Part shown: positions 1 to 8,242 of the stretch, piece by piece
Layout of the letters: each line of letters opens with the position of its first letter
Numbering within the stretch: the stretch's first letter is position 1
Assembly: GCA_029564465.1 (NCBI GenBank)
Contig: JAKQPY010000265.1
Coordinates: 1-10,559, forward strand
Direction of reading: 5' to 3'
DNA: 10,559 bases
Source: JAGOEF01 sp029564465
GTDB lineage: Bacteria; Bacteroidota; Bacteroidia; Bacteroidales; ML635J-15
Position numbers and translations under genes: made by a program
The notes under the pieces: model-generated
Database searches by the model: none
What the model was told of the DNA's origin: nothing
What the model saw: only the letters and a program-made list of their open reading frames with translations

Positions 1-2
1 TG

Positions 3-1496
3 CGCAGAAAAATATCGGATGCGGCTTATCCTCTGTGGAAGAGGTACAACAATATTCGTTCGGTAACTATCAGCTATCCTCACACTACGGATTTCTGTCA
101 TTCGCTGGAACGAAGCAAGATGATTGCCTACAACAGGGAGCGTTTCTGGGGTGCTAAAAAACTGTTTTGTTACAATGCTTTTTCGAGCATGTTTTTCGAT
201 ATATTCGGCAATGTGGTGGCTTGCTGCCGCTCACACAAAAATGTACTTGGCACCTACCCCGCACAACGTATTTCGGAGATATGGAATGGCGAGGGCTATC
301 GTAAGATGCGTGAACACATGCGTTGCAACGATCTGAGTAATGGCTGCGAATATTGCGCGTTTCAGATTAACACCGGTCGCTTCAGGTCCTTACCCTCGAC
401 TCATATCGAAGAGGTGGTGAAACCGCGGAAACTTGGAAAATATCCACTGGTAATGGAGTTCGAACTGGCCAATACCTGCAACCTGCAGTGCGTAATGTGC
501 TCAGGGCGTGTTTCGTCGAGCATTCGTAAACACAGGGAACAATTGCCGGCCTACAATTCCCCCTATGATGATGCATTTGTGGAACAACTCAAAGAATTCA
601 TTCCCCACCTGAAACATGCCTATTTTTTTGGGGGCGAGCCATTCTTAATCGATATATATTACAAAATCTGGGACGAAATAATCAGGCTCAATCCAAAAAT
701 AAAGCTTTTTGCGGTTACCAACGGAACGGTGATGAACGACCGCGTAAAGCATGTGTTATCACACACAAATTTCAATGCCATTGTGTCGCTCGATTCGCTC
801 GACCAAGAACGCGATGAATCAATCAGGGTAGGCAGTCAGCTCGAAAAAGTTCTCGAAAACATAAAAACTTTCGACCGGCTTACAGGCAACAAAATTTCAA
901 TCAGTCATACCCCGATGACCCTTAACTGGCAGGACACACCCGATATTCTAAAACTGTGTATCGAAAACAATTACCGGGTAAACCTATCGTATATCGAACG
1001 GCCTTCGAAATTTGCGTTGTGGGCTCAAATGCCTGAATATCTCGAAAAGGTTTACGAATACTACAAGCAGGTAGACTGGAGCCGGTATAAAAAGGGCTTT
1101 AATGCGCAGAATAATGTTAAGCTTTTTAAAGAGTGGATGGCACAGGTGGCCTATTTCAGGGATAAAAACCAAGAAATCCTGCAATCGTTTACTTCACTGA
1201 AAGAAGATTGTGAAAAATTATCCCAAATTATTTTGGAAAAACTGGATCAGGCTTATGCACATTTTAATATTTCCGACATCGAAGGAGCCGGTTTGAAAGC
1301 GGAATTCATCAGGCTAATCGGTAGCACCACGCCTACCCCCTGGTTTCAGAATGGCTTACAGGATATTGGGAACAGCTTATCGGATTTCGACTCATTACGT
1401 AAGGAGAATTTGCTGCCTTATATTGAAGCCCCCGGGTTGCTGTGCAATTTCCTGAACGAAAAAGGACAACATGAATTTTTCGAAGCGTATTATTAG
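3..1496 (+). CDS. Radical SAM protein with N-terminal twitch/SPASM-like domain (rSAM-A), 5' end outside window
   Basis: This is a predicted radical SAM enzyme: it would reductively cleave S-adenosylmethionine at a [4Fe-4S] cluster to start radical chemistry on an unknown substrate. Counting from the first visible codon (base 3), cysteines at 56, 74, 115 and 118 form an auxiliary-cluster block (Cx17C-x40-CxxC) with a typical SPASM 'eIWng' stretch. The core motif CNLQCVMC follows at 159-166, then GGEPF from 210 and a 'TNGT' strand. About 150 C-terminal residues match no domain I know. The first in-frame ATG is at 120, but the frame stays open to the window edge. The two paralogues in this window have 65-67 residues before their first cysteine and only 55 are visible here, so the real start probably lies about 30-40 bases upstream of base 1. 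The gene converges on rSAM-B with a 15-base gap. The family assignment is firm; the reaction is unknown. Confidence 0.88.
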   Translation, partial: RRKISDAAYPLWKRYNNIRSVTISYPHTTDFCHSLERSKMIAYNRERFWGAKKLFCYNAFSSMFFDIFGNVVACCRSHKNVLGTYPAQRISEIWNGEGYRKMREHMRCNDLSNGCEYCAFQINTGRFRSLPSTHIEEVVKPRKLGKYPLVMEFELANTCNLQCVMCSGRVSSSIRKHREQLPAYNSPYDDAFVEQLKEFIPHLKHAYFFGGEPFLIDIYYKIWDEIIRLNPKIKLFAVTNGTVMNDRVKHVLSHTNFNAIVSLDSLDQERDESIRVGSQLEKVLENIKTFDRLTGNKISISHTPMTLNWQDTPDILKLCIENNYRVNLSYIERPSKFALWAQMPEYLEKVYEYYKQVDWSRYKKGFNAQNNVKLFKEWMAQVAYFRDKNQEILQSFTSLKEDCEKLSQIILEKLDQAYAHFNISDIEGAGLKAEFIRLIGSTTPTPWFQNGLQDIGNSLSDFDSLRKENLLPYIEAPGLLCNFLNEKGQHEFFEAYY

Positions 1497-1511
1497 TCAA
1501 TTGCCTGATTT

Positions 1512-3011
1512 TTAACTTTCGTCAGGTCGAAATCTGCCCATCTCAATAAAATTCATCAGCATTTGCCCCACTTCTTCAGCACTCAGGTTTTCGACGGCAC
1601 CCACAATTTCAGATTCAGTCAATGCCCTTACCATATCGAGTTGATAATCGCTAAGAAAAAACCTTTCGGGTAAAGATAATATTGCTTTTTCGATGAGAGC
1701 CACTGTAGGTGGATGCAGTTGTAATTTCTCCTGAATCATGGAAAACAAACCGTCCGGGGTATTTGGGTGCCTGCGTTGGTTCCGTTCCATCCAAACGGTA
1801 TATTTTTCTTCATCAAGCTGTTTCTTTTGGTACCACGACCATACTTGTTGCTGAAAAGACCTGAAAAACCGCACGTTGCGTTTTGCAATATAGGTACCGG
1901 CACTGAATGTATGATTATTGTACTGATTATATACATCGAACAGTTGCTGAGCACTGAGTTCCCTGAGATCAAAATGTTCGGTATAAACAGTATTCAGATA
2001 AATATAGATTCCCTTAGAATTACAAAACTCGACCAGGTCGGGTATTTCATCCCAATTCTGCTGCATGGGGCACACCGAAACATTCACAAAACTGCCGTTC
2101 TTACGTGTATATTTAATGAACTTTTCAAGGTTTTGCATCACCGTTTCGAAATTTGCATTCTTACGAATTGATTCAAATCGTTCTTTTTTCAACGAATCGA
2201 CAGATATACCAATCTGAAACCGACCTTTTTTCAGCAGGGTGTCAATTTTGTCGTTATAAATTGTTCCATTGGTCTGCAGGTTGATAAAACACTCAGGGTT
2301 AACCTGCATCAATTCGTCCCATATACGATAATACGACTGAATCAGAAAAGGCTCCCCACCCAAAAACTTGGCAACCTTCAAATTTTTCAGCAATGGTTTA
2401 ATCTTTTCGATGAAAGAATCATCATACGGACTTATATGTTGAGGTAGTCCCTGAGCACGAGCAATCGACGAAGAAAAACCGGCATGGCACATTACGCACT
2501 GCAGATTACAGGTATTATCGAGTTCAAAAATCATTTCTACCGGACCCTGCATTGTTTTTTTCATCCGGTCGTAAAGACGGGCTTCGACCCCTTCGAAGTT
2601 TCCGGCAAGAATCTGGTTACGGCAATGCTGACACCCGGAAGAAAAATCGTGGCCGTTGAGTTTTTCGAGCAGTTGCTTTCGTTTATCACCCGAAATTGCA
2701 TCCACCGGATTGGTATCGGGATACGAGCCATACACATAACTCCGGTTAAAGCAGCAGGGAACCATGTCGCCATTGAAACCGAAATAAATACTTGCCATGG
2801 GAGCACGACAAACAGGCAAACCCGGTCCAACCGGCCGGGAGCGGTGATACTCTTTCAGTTGAGAAAGCAACACGGCCTTTTCCGATTCGCTGATATCATC
2901 ATTCACCCCAATCGCAACATTTCGGTATGCCTTCCGGCGAAAAAGCAGGTTAAAAAAACGACTCAGGCTATCGCTCACATAATAAACAATATATTGAAGC
3001 TTTCGTTTCAT
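1512..3011 (-). CDS. Radical SAM protein with N-terminal twitch/SPASM-like domain (rSAM-B), last gene of the operon
   Basis: This 499-aa protein is paralogous to rSAM-A and rSAM-C. The N-terminal auxiliary-cluster block has C68, C86, C127 and C130 (Cx17C-x40-CxxC). The SAM-cluster motif CNLQCVMC is at 168-175, GGEPFLI at 218-224 and 'TNGT' near 247. A 'CPMQQNW' segment near 314 closes the core. The helical C-terminal region (about 345-499) is unassigned. The frame extends upstream to a TTG at 3047, but that would overlap the preceding gene by 32 bases. ATG at 3011 lies 4 bases after the rSAM-C stop and gives an N-terminus like that of the paralogue, so I chose it. The first 30 residues are basic and aromatic and could form an amphipathic membrane-binding helix, which is inference. 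The substrate is unknown. No short precursor peptide gene is adjacent, so a RiPP-maturase role is not supported. Confidence 0.9.
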   Translation of the reverse strand: MKRKLQYIVYYVSDSLSRFFNLLFRRKAYRNVAIGVNDDISESEKAVLLSQLKEYHRSRPVGPGLPVCRAPMASIYFGFNGDMVPCCFNRSYVYGSYPDTNPVDAISGDKRKQLLEKLNGHDFSSGCQHCRNQILAGNFEGVEARLYDRMKKTMQGPVEMIFELDNTCNLQCVMCHAGFSSSIARAQGLPQHISPYDDSFIEKIKPLLKNLKVAKFLGGEPFLIQSYYRIWDELMQVNPECFINLQTNGTIYNDKIDTLLKKGRFQIGISVDSLKKERFESIRKNANFETVMQNLEKFIKYTRKNGSFVNVSVCPMQQNWDEIPDLVEFCNSKGIYIYLNTVYTEHFDLRELSAQQLFDVYNQYNNHTFSAGTYIAKRNVRFFRSFQQQVWSWYQKKQLDEEKYTVWMERNQRRHPNTPDGLFSMIQEKLQLHPPTVALIEKAILSLPERFFLSDYQLDMVRALTESEIVGAVENLSAEEVGQMLMNFIEMGRFRPDES

Positions 3012-3015
3012 ACTG

Positions 3016-4482
3016 CTATAGCCCTGATGGTTTTTGTTTACCCACAAAAGTAATAAATTCGGTTATGCTTAACGTAATAAAAGCGTTCATCAGTTCATCG
3101 TATGGCATACTGTCGATAACCAGAATTATCTGTTCTCTGTTGGGTTGCCTGTTGATGACCTCAGCGAGATGTTCCATTTTTTCAATCTCAGCAGGGCCAG
3201 CATTTTTAATAATATTATTGTACAAAGCTTGTGAAATCGATTCGTTTTTTTGCTCCGGACTATTTAATTTCTTCTCAATCTCAATTGCTTCGTCGCGCCA
3301 TGTTTCGATAAGGCAAATCAGGTTTTGGTAATTATTATAATTCACCCGTTGGTTCCATGATTTATGCGGGAAATTGTACTTTCCCAAATGTTGAATGAGT
3401 TCGTCGAGATAGTTTGCTCCTGCAAATTTCAGCGACAGGTTTTCGGGTTTCACCACCGTATGAAAAAACACACCGGCATCGAGAGAATTCCCCAGTTCAA
3501 TAAGTTCAGTCAGTTCGCGACTGTTCACCGTGAGCGGACAAACCAACAGGTTGATGCTGGTTTTATTTTTCTTACAATACTCGTTGAAAATGGCAATGTT
3601 AGCCATGGCTTTTTCGAAACTACCGTTTATTCTGATTTTTTCGTAAACCTCTTTTGTTGCCGCATCAACCGATACATTAAAATGCAGGTGTTTGGTTCGG
3701 GTCATCAGGTTTCTGATGCGGTCCGACATGGTATTGGCATTGGTCGTAATCAGTATTTCGCAGTTGGGATTCAACTCGATAATCATATCCCAAATCCGAT
3801 AATACACCTCAATCAGGAACGGATCACCACCGGTAAATTCAGCCATCCTCAGGTACGGGATAAATTCCCTTAATTCTTCAATAAACGCCTCACCGTAAAA
3901 ATTATCCGGTTTTGTTTCGCAATGATTGGCTTTACTGATGGATGACGAAAGATTGCTGTCGCACATGATGCATTCGAGGTTGCAGCGGTTGCTCAGTTCA
4001 AACTCCATAATAACCGGATATTTGCTTTTCGTGAACGCATAATGTTCATACTTTTGCATCAGCATGCTGCCATAAGCCCGATTGACAAAGAGATTATTGC
4101 AAAACCCACAATTTGAGCCAAAATCACAATGTCGGTGCTCATTTCGTATTTTTTCGAAACCACCCCGGAACCAGCTATCGCGGATGGATGACGCGCCATA
4201 CACATCAGAATTATCGCCATACGTAGCATAGCATGGCGCCATTTTTCCGTGCAGACTGAAGAACATGCTGGTATAGGGCGCATAACAAAAATGCTTGAGT
4301 GGTCCGTATCGACGTTGCAATTGAAATTGACTGTAGTTTCGATTAAATTCCTGAGAATCACTACAATTTTCAATTGTTTTTTTGCCAAATACTTTAAACT
4401 GTAGCCGCCGCATGGTTTTAAACAACCATATCGAAATGCGCTTCATCCATTCGGGCAATATGGCATAGATTTTACTGAGCAT
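3016..4482 (-). CDS. Radical SAM protein with N-terminal twitch/SPASM-like domain (rSAM-C)
   Basis: This 488-aa protein has the same architecture as rSAM-A and rSAM-B. The auxiliary-cluster cysteines are C66, C84, C125 and C128 (Cx17C-x40-CxxC). The SAM motif CNLECIMC is at 167-174. GGDPFLI, at 218-224, replaces the more usual GGEP; Asp for Glu is conservative and probably functional. A 'VCPLTVN' segment closes the core. The last 140 residues are helical and unassigned, but contain a stretch ('MNAFITLSITEF') resembling the 'VGAVENLSAEEV' stretch of rSAM-B. The ATG start overlaps the end of the SGNH gene by 11 bases, which suggests translational coupling. The N-terminus (about 1-35) is rich in Trp, Phe, Ile, Lys and Arg, again like an amphipathic membrane-association helix. 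The radical SAM assignment is firm; the reaction is unknown. Confidence 0.9.
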   Translation of the reverse strand: MLSKIYAILPEWMKRISIWLFKTMRRLQFKVFGKKTIENCSDSQEFNRNYSQFQLQRRYGPLKHFCYAPYTSMFFSLHGKMAPCYATYGDNSDVYGASSIRDSWFRGGFEKIRNEHRHCDFGSNCGFCNNLFVNRAYGSMLMQKYEHYAFTKSKYPVIMEFELSNRCNLECIMCDSNLSSSISKANHCETKPDNFYGEAFIEELREFIPYLRMAEFTGGDPFLIEVYYRIWDMIIELNPNCEILITTNANTMSDRIRNLMTRTKHLHFNVSVDAATKEVYEKIRINGSFEKAMANIAIFNEYCKKNKTSINLLVCPLTVNSRELTELIELGNSLDAGVFFHTVVKPENLSLKFAGANYLDELIQHLGKYNFPHKSWNQRVNYNNYQNLICLIETWRDEAIEIEKKLNSPEQKNESISQALYNNIIKNAGPAEIEKMEHLAEVINRQPNREQIILVIDSMPYDELMNAFITLSITEFITFVGKQKPSGL

Positions 4483-6565
4483 TATTGCTTTTTTCAGATT
4501 TTAGCAAGCCGTTGCTGACAATAAGCTTATACAAACTATTCGACATCAGGCTATACCCTTTGCTGCTGCAATGTCCATCGGATATAAAATATGTGTTTCG
4601 GTCTGTTTTTATGGTATCAAAAATTGCCTCATTGTCAAGTAAAATTACGTCGTATTCGCGGGCAACCGAACGGATAACTTCGTTTACAGGATAAGAAAGC
4701 GACGATTTGTGCAAAAACGGGTAACACATCAATACAACGCTAACCCCATTATTGCGACAAATGTTAACGATTTCGGTTAAATCGGTTTTTACCCAATTAT
4801 TGATTTGCGAAGTTGAGGCCACTTCTTCGGTATTTTCAATAATATGCACAACATCTGATTCCACATTCAGGCGGTGTAATCCAAACAATTCCCTGTAATA
4901 CAGAATAGTATCGTTGTATGAGTACCTGTTTTCGATGTATTTTTCAGGTAAAACGGGGCATTTTTCCTTAAGGTTAACCAACTCCATATAAGTGTCTTCG
5001 AGGTATGGGTCGTTTTTAATAGAATTCTTCAGTGCTGCATCATCGAACGACCCCGATACCAGTGCCGACAAATAATAATAGGCTGCTTTGAGCTTCGGAG
5101 AAAGTACAGTCGTGTTGATCGGTTTTTTATTGAACATCAGGTCGCGAAAATCATTAAAAAAACGCAGCCACTCTGATCCGGGCAAAATATGATTATTCAG
5201 ACTGGCAGATAAGTGTGGACTGGCAGTAAAAATGCTGTACATGATAATATGGTAAATATCCAATTGCGAAATTGTCTTATTATCTATTTGTGTTTTTGTA
5301 ACCGCAAGAATGGAATCGTCGTTATGGGTGCGCAATGCCATCAGAACCGGGGATAAACTGGTTGTATCAATCATGATAGATTCGGAAAACTGCACCCGTC
5401 GGTTAAAATACTCGTCGGCGGAAAATGTGTTTTTCTGGTTTTCGGATATGATGTTGTTAATTATCAGTTTCAGTAATTTAACTGTTTTCAACGACTCCCA
5501 CCACGATTGTTTCCGAAATCCCCAAGAATTCCAGTAGTTGGCACCACCTGCCATAACAACGATTATTTTCGGCTTATATTTCTTTATATACCGCGGTATT
5601 TCCTGCAAAATCTGAGCAGAATTCTTGCCTGAACGTCCAAAGTTATACACTGCATATTGCGTCAACCCCATTCCATTAACCAGTGAATCGAGCTGAGAAG
5701 GGTACTCATATCCGGGGTCTGCGCCAATACTTTCGGTAAAACTGTCGCCTGCGCAAATTATGCAATTATCGGCAACAATGGCTTTTGCTTCCTGCTTTTC
5801 GATATGTGTTTTATTGTAGAAATACCCAATGATTCTCAGACTGACTTCGAGCACAACAAATGCAAAAACAATCCCGAGGGCAAAGGCTCCCAGACGGTTA
5901 AAAAATTTTCGGTGCTTTCCTAAAAACAATTTCAATCGGGTGAAAATGATTCTAATCCACTTTTTCAAGTTCTTAATATTGCTAAACGAAGCAATAACGA
6001 GCAACAGAATCAAAAATAAATAGCAAAAAAAGCGTAAATATTTCACCGGGCTCTGTGATGTATGGGTAAAGCATCGTATTGTACTGCCATAGGATTTATC
6101 GATGGATTTCAAAGTCCAAGGAATACATATCCAGTCAGTGTTACCAGTGGTTTTATAAACCCATTGCCGGCGAAATTCATCGCCATCAACCTTCACAACA
6201 GTTCTCCCGGTTTTGAAATAGAGGGTTTGAACTTTATTTGCCAAACCCACAGGCATCTGCATCGAAATGCTGTCGAAGTAATCGTAATATCTGAAATCGT
6301 GCCGCCAATCATTATATATATAAGTGTCGGTTGTTCTGTAATGCTCAAGGCAATAGACTGTAAATGCCAACTGAAAATTGCCGTTAAAAGCATTTACCCG
6401 TATTTCGTCAATTGAATCGCTCTCGATTCCGGTAAAATAAAATCCGGTTGTTTCGATAAACCGGTGGCTGCGGATATGTACAACCGCTATAACAAAGCAT
6501 ATAGCTGCAATTATTGCAGCGCTGAGCATACCCAAAACCCATTGTTTTTTTGTCAGGGCTATCAT
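4472..6565 (-). CDS. Three-TM SGNH/GDSL hydrolase-family protein with N-terminal extracytoplasmic domain
   Basis: This 697-aa protein has hydrophobic segments at about 9-29, 178-195 and 227-249. A domain of about 145 residues lies between the first two. The loop between the second and third (196-226) is strongly basic, so by the positive-inside rule it is cytoplasmic and the C-terminal SGNH domain is periplasmic. SGNH blocks are visible: GDSFTE at 273-278 (nucleophile Ser275), a 'NFGRSG' glycine block near 308, 'GGANYW' at 340-345 (Asn of block III), and 'SDGHCS' with Asp663 and His665. A long insert (about 350-590) separates blocks III and V. Known relatives are esterases or acyl transferases acting on glycans and lipids; which applies here is unknown. 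The frame opens upstream, but ATG at 6565 overlaps the carbamoyltransferase stop as ATGA and sits just before the first TM, so it is the likely start. The mature active site seems intact. Confidence 0.87.
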   Translation of the reverse strand: MIALTKKQWVLGMLSAAIIAAICFVIAVVHIRSHRFIETTGFYFTGIESDSIDEIRVNAFNGNFQLAFTVYCLEHYRTTDTYIYNDWRHDFRYYDYFDSISMQMPVGLANKVQTLYFKTGRTVVKVDGDEFRRQWVYKTTGNTDWICIPWTLKSIDKSYGSTIRCFTHTSQSPVKYLRFFCYLFLILLLVIASFSNIKNLKKWIRIIFTRLKLFLGKHRKFFNRLGAFALGIVFAFVVLEVSLRIIGYFYNKTHIEKQEAKAIVADNCIICAGDSFTESIGADPGYEYPSQLDSLVNGMGLTQYAVYNFGRSGKNSAQILQEIPRYIKKYKPKIIVVMAGGANYWNSWGFRKQSWWESLKTVKLLKLIINNIISENQKNTFSADEYFNRRVQFSESIMIDTTSLSPVLMALRTHNDDSILAVTKTQIDNKTISQLDIYHIIMYSIFTASPHLSASLNNHILPGSEWLRFFNDFRDLMFNKKPINTTVLSPKLKAAYYYLSALVSGSFDDAALKNSIKNDPYLEDTYMELVNLKEKCPVLPEKYIENRYSYNDTILYYRELFGLHRLNVESDVVHIIENTEEVASTSQINNWVKTDLTEIVNICRNNGVSVVLMCYPFLHKSSLSYPVNEVIRSVAREYDVILLDNEAIFDTIKTDRNTYFISDGHCSSKGYSLMSNSLYKLIVSNGLLKSEKSNNAQ

Positions 6566-8241
6566 TTTTCGATAAAACAATTGCCCAGTACCAGACAGTC
6601 CATTTCCGATTTCAGGTAGTCGTTGATAGCCTCTTCGGGAGTACACACAATGGGTTCGCCTTTGAGGTTGAAGGAAGTATTGATAATAACCGGCACACCG
6701 GTTTCTTTCTCGAAAACATCGAGCAGGCTCCAGAGGCGAGGGTTGGTTTCCTTCGATACCGTCTGCACCCTGGCAGTGCCATCGATGTGGGTAACCGCCG
6801 GGATAATCCCGCGTTTGTCGGGCTTCACCAGTGGGGCCAGCAGCATAAACGGCGACAGATTTTTCATCTCGAAATATTCATTCGCTTTTTCTTCTTTAAC
6901 CAGCGGGGCAAACGGGCGGAACCATTCTCGGTGTTTTATCCGATGATTAAGCACATCGACCATTTCGGGCTTCCGTGCATCGGCCAGAATAGAGCGGTTG
7001 CCCAAGGCACGCGGACCAAATTCGAGCCTGCCCTGAAACCAGCCTACAGTTCTTCCCTGAGCAATGCGCTGCACGGTGGTTGCAAGCAACTCCTCATCAC
7101 TTAATTCGTTGAAGATAAGCTTGTTTTTATGCAGGGCTGCTTTAATTTCCCTGTCTGTAAAATCGGGTCCGAAATACGCATGCTTCATCTCGAAGCTTCG
7201 ATTGTGATCCAAAATCTGGTTCCAAACAAAAAATGCTGCACCCACCGAACCTCCTGCATCGCCGGCACCGGGTTGAACAAAAATATTATCCACTTCGGGC
7301 AGTTCGAGTATCTTTTGATTGGCAACACAGTTGAGGAATACCCCGCCCGCCATACACAGGTTTCGTTTTCCGGTGGTTTTCACTGCGTGCCGGGCTGTTT
7401 GTATCAGCGACTTCTCAACCATATACTGCAGGGTTGCGGCAATATCTTTATGACGCTGTTCGTATTCTGTTCCGGGTTTTCGGGCTTCACCCAACAAATC
7501 AGTCAATTTTTTGGAATACATCCGTTTTCCTTTAATCAACGGGAAAAATGAATGATTCAAGCGGAAACTACCATCATCGGCAATGCGAACAATTTTGCTG
7601 AATTCATCAATAAACGAAGCCTGTCCGAAACTGGCCAGCGCCATGGTAGTGCCTTCGCCGCTGTTTGCTTTAAAACCGAGATATGAGGTAAAAGCCGAAT
7701 ACATCAAACCGAGTGAATCGGGGTATGAAATATGGTGGCTCATCTGAATTTTGTTTCCCGCACCAACACCCAAACCGGTCGTTTGGAATTCGCCCACACC
7801 ATCGGCAGTAACAATGGCGGCTTCTTCGAATGGAGAAACAAAAAAGGTACTGGCAGCGTGCGAATAATGATGCGGAATAAACAAAACCCTGCCCTTAAAC
7901 CCGATTTCTTTTCGCAAAACCAGCGGTAATACCAGCCTGTCCTGCAACCACAATGGCATGTTGCGATAGAATGCACCAAACGAAAAAGGGAATTTTTCGA
8001 TATAGTCCTGCACAACCCGGTGAAATTTTACATAGGGCTGTTCGTAAAAAGCAACCACATCGATGTCGTTGAACGAAATACCTGCTTTCTGAACACAAAA
8101 ATTGATTGCCTGTATCGGGAACGCAGAACTGTTTTTTGTCCGGTTCAGACGCTCCTCCTGTACAGCAGCTTCGAGTATCCCGTCTTTTACAATGCAGGCC
8201 GATGAATCGTGGTAATATGCCGAAATACCCAGTATATTCAT
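6562..8241 (-). CDS. O-carbamoyltransferase (NodU/CmcH/TobZ family)
   Basis: This 559-aa cytoplasmic enzyme has a length typical of the family. Members make carbamoyl-adenylate from carbamoyl phosphate and ATP, then pass the carbamoyl group to a hydroxyl of a sugar or natural product. The N-terminal Kae1-like domain shows the starting 'ILGISAYYHDSSA', with His11. It also has HHYSHA at 124-129 (metal-binding histidines), TADG at 145-148, SGEGT at 194-198 and GAGDAGG at 325-331. The C-terminal YrdC-like domain shows GRLEFGPRALGNRSI at 404-418, REWFRPFAP at 438-446 and NTSFNLKGEPI at 521-531. All key blocks are present, so it should be active. The ATG at 8241 follows the previous stop by one base, and the stop overlaps the next start (ATGA). 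The acceptor cannot be told from sequence; the neighbours favour an envelope glycan or tailored metabolite. Confidence 0.95.
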   Translation of the reverse strand: MNILGISAYYHDSSACIVKDGILEAAVQEERLNRTKNSSAFPIQAINFCVQKAGISFNDIDVVAFYEQPYVKFHRVVQDYIEKFPFSFGAFYRNMPLWLQDRLVLPLVLRKEIGFKGRVLFIPHHYSHAASTFFVSPFEEAAIVTADGVGEFQTTGLGVGAGNKIQMSHHISYPDSLGLMYSAFTSYLGFKANSGEGTTMALASFGQASFIDEFSKIVRIADDGSFRLNHSFFPLIKGKRMYSKKLTDLLGEARKPGTEYEQRHKDIAATLQYMVEKSLIQTARHAVKTTGKRNLCMAGGVFLNCVANQKILELPEVDNIFVQPGAGDAGGSVGAAFFVWNQILDHNRSFEMKHAYFGPDFTDREIKAALHKNKLIFNELSDEELLATTVQRIAQGRTVGWFQGRLEFGPRALGNRSILADARKPEMVDVLNHRIKHREWFRPFAPLVKEEKANEYFEMKNLSPFMLLAPLVKPDKRGIIPAVTHIDGTARVQTVSKETNPRLWSLLDVFEKETGVPVIINTSFNLKGEPIVCTPEEAINDYLKSEMDCLVLGNCFIEK

Positions 8242-8242
8242 A

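Noticed and set aside
1504..1526. Possible shared terminator between the convergent radical SAM genes (CCTGA ... TCAGG around a T-rich loop).
   Set aside because: The stem is only 5 base pairs with a loop of 13 bases and no clear T-run after it on either strand, so it is too weak to call.
2484..3053. Long + strand open frame (189 codons) opposite rSAM-B, and similar ones at 1767-2171 and 3364-3873.
   Set aside because: They are mirror images of strongly conserved radical SAM coding sequence and their translations show no domain or coherent composition.
6308..6324. Short TA-rich run (atatatataa) inside the SGNH gene.
   Set aside because: It is a brief codon-level run within an intact reading frame, with no repeat unit array or regulatory context.
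6550..7551. Two + strand open frames (184 and 140 codons) opposite the carbamoyltransferase.
   Set aside because: They lie across the conserved catalytic blocks of the carbamoyltransferase and have no recognisable protein features of their own.
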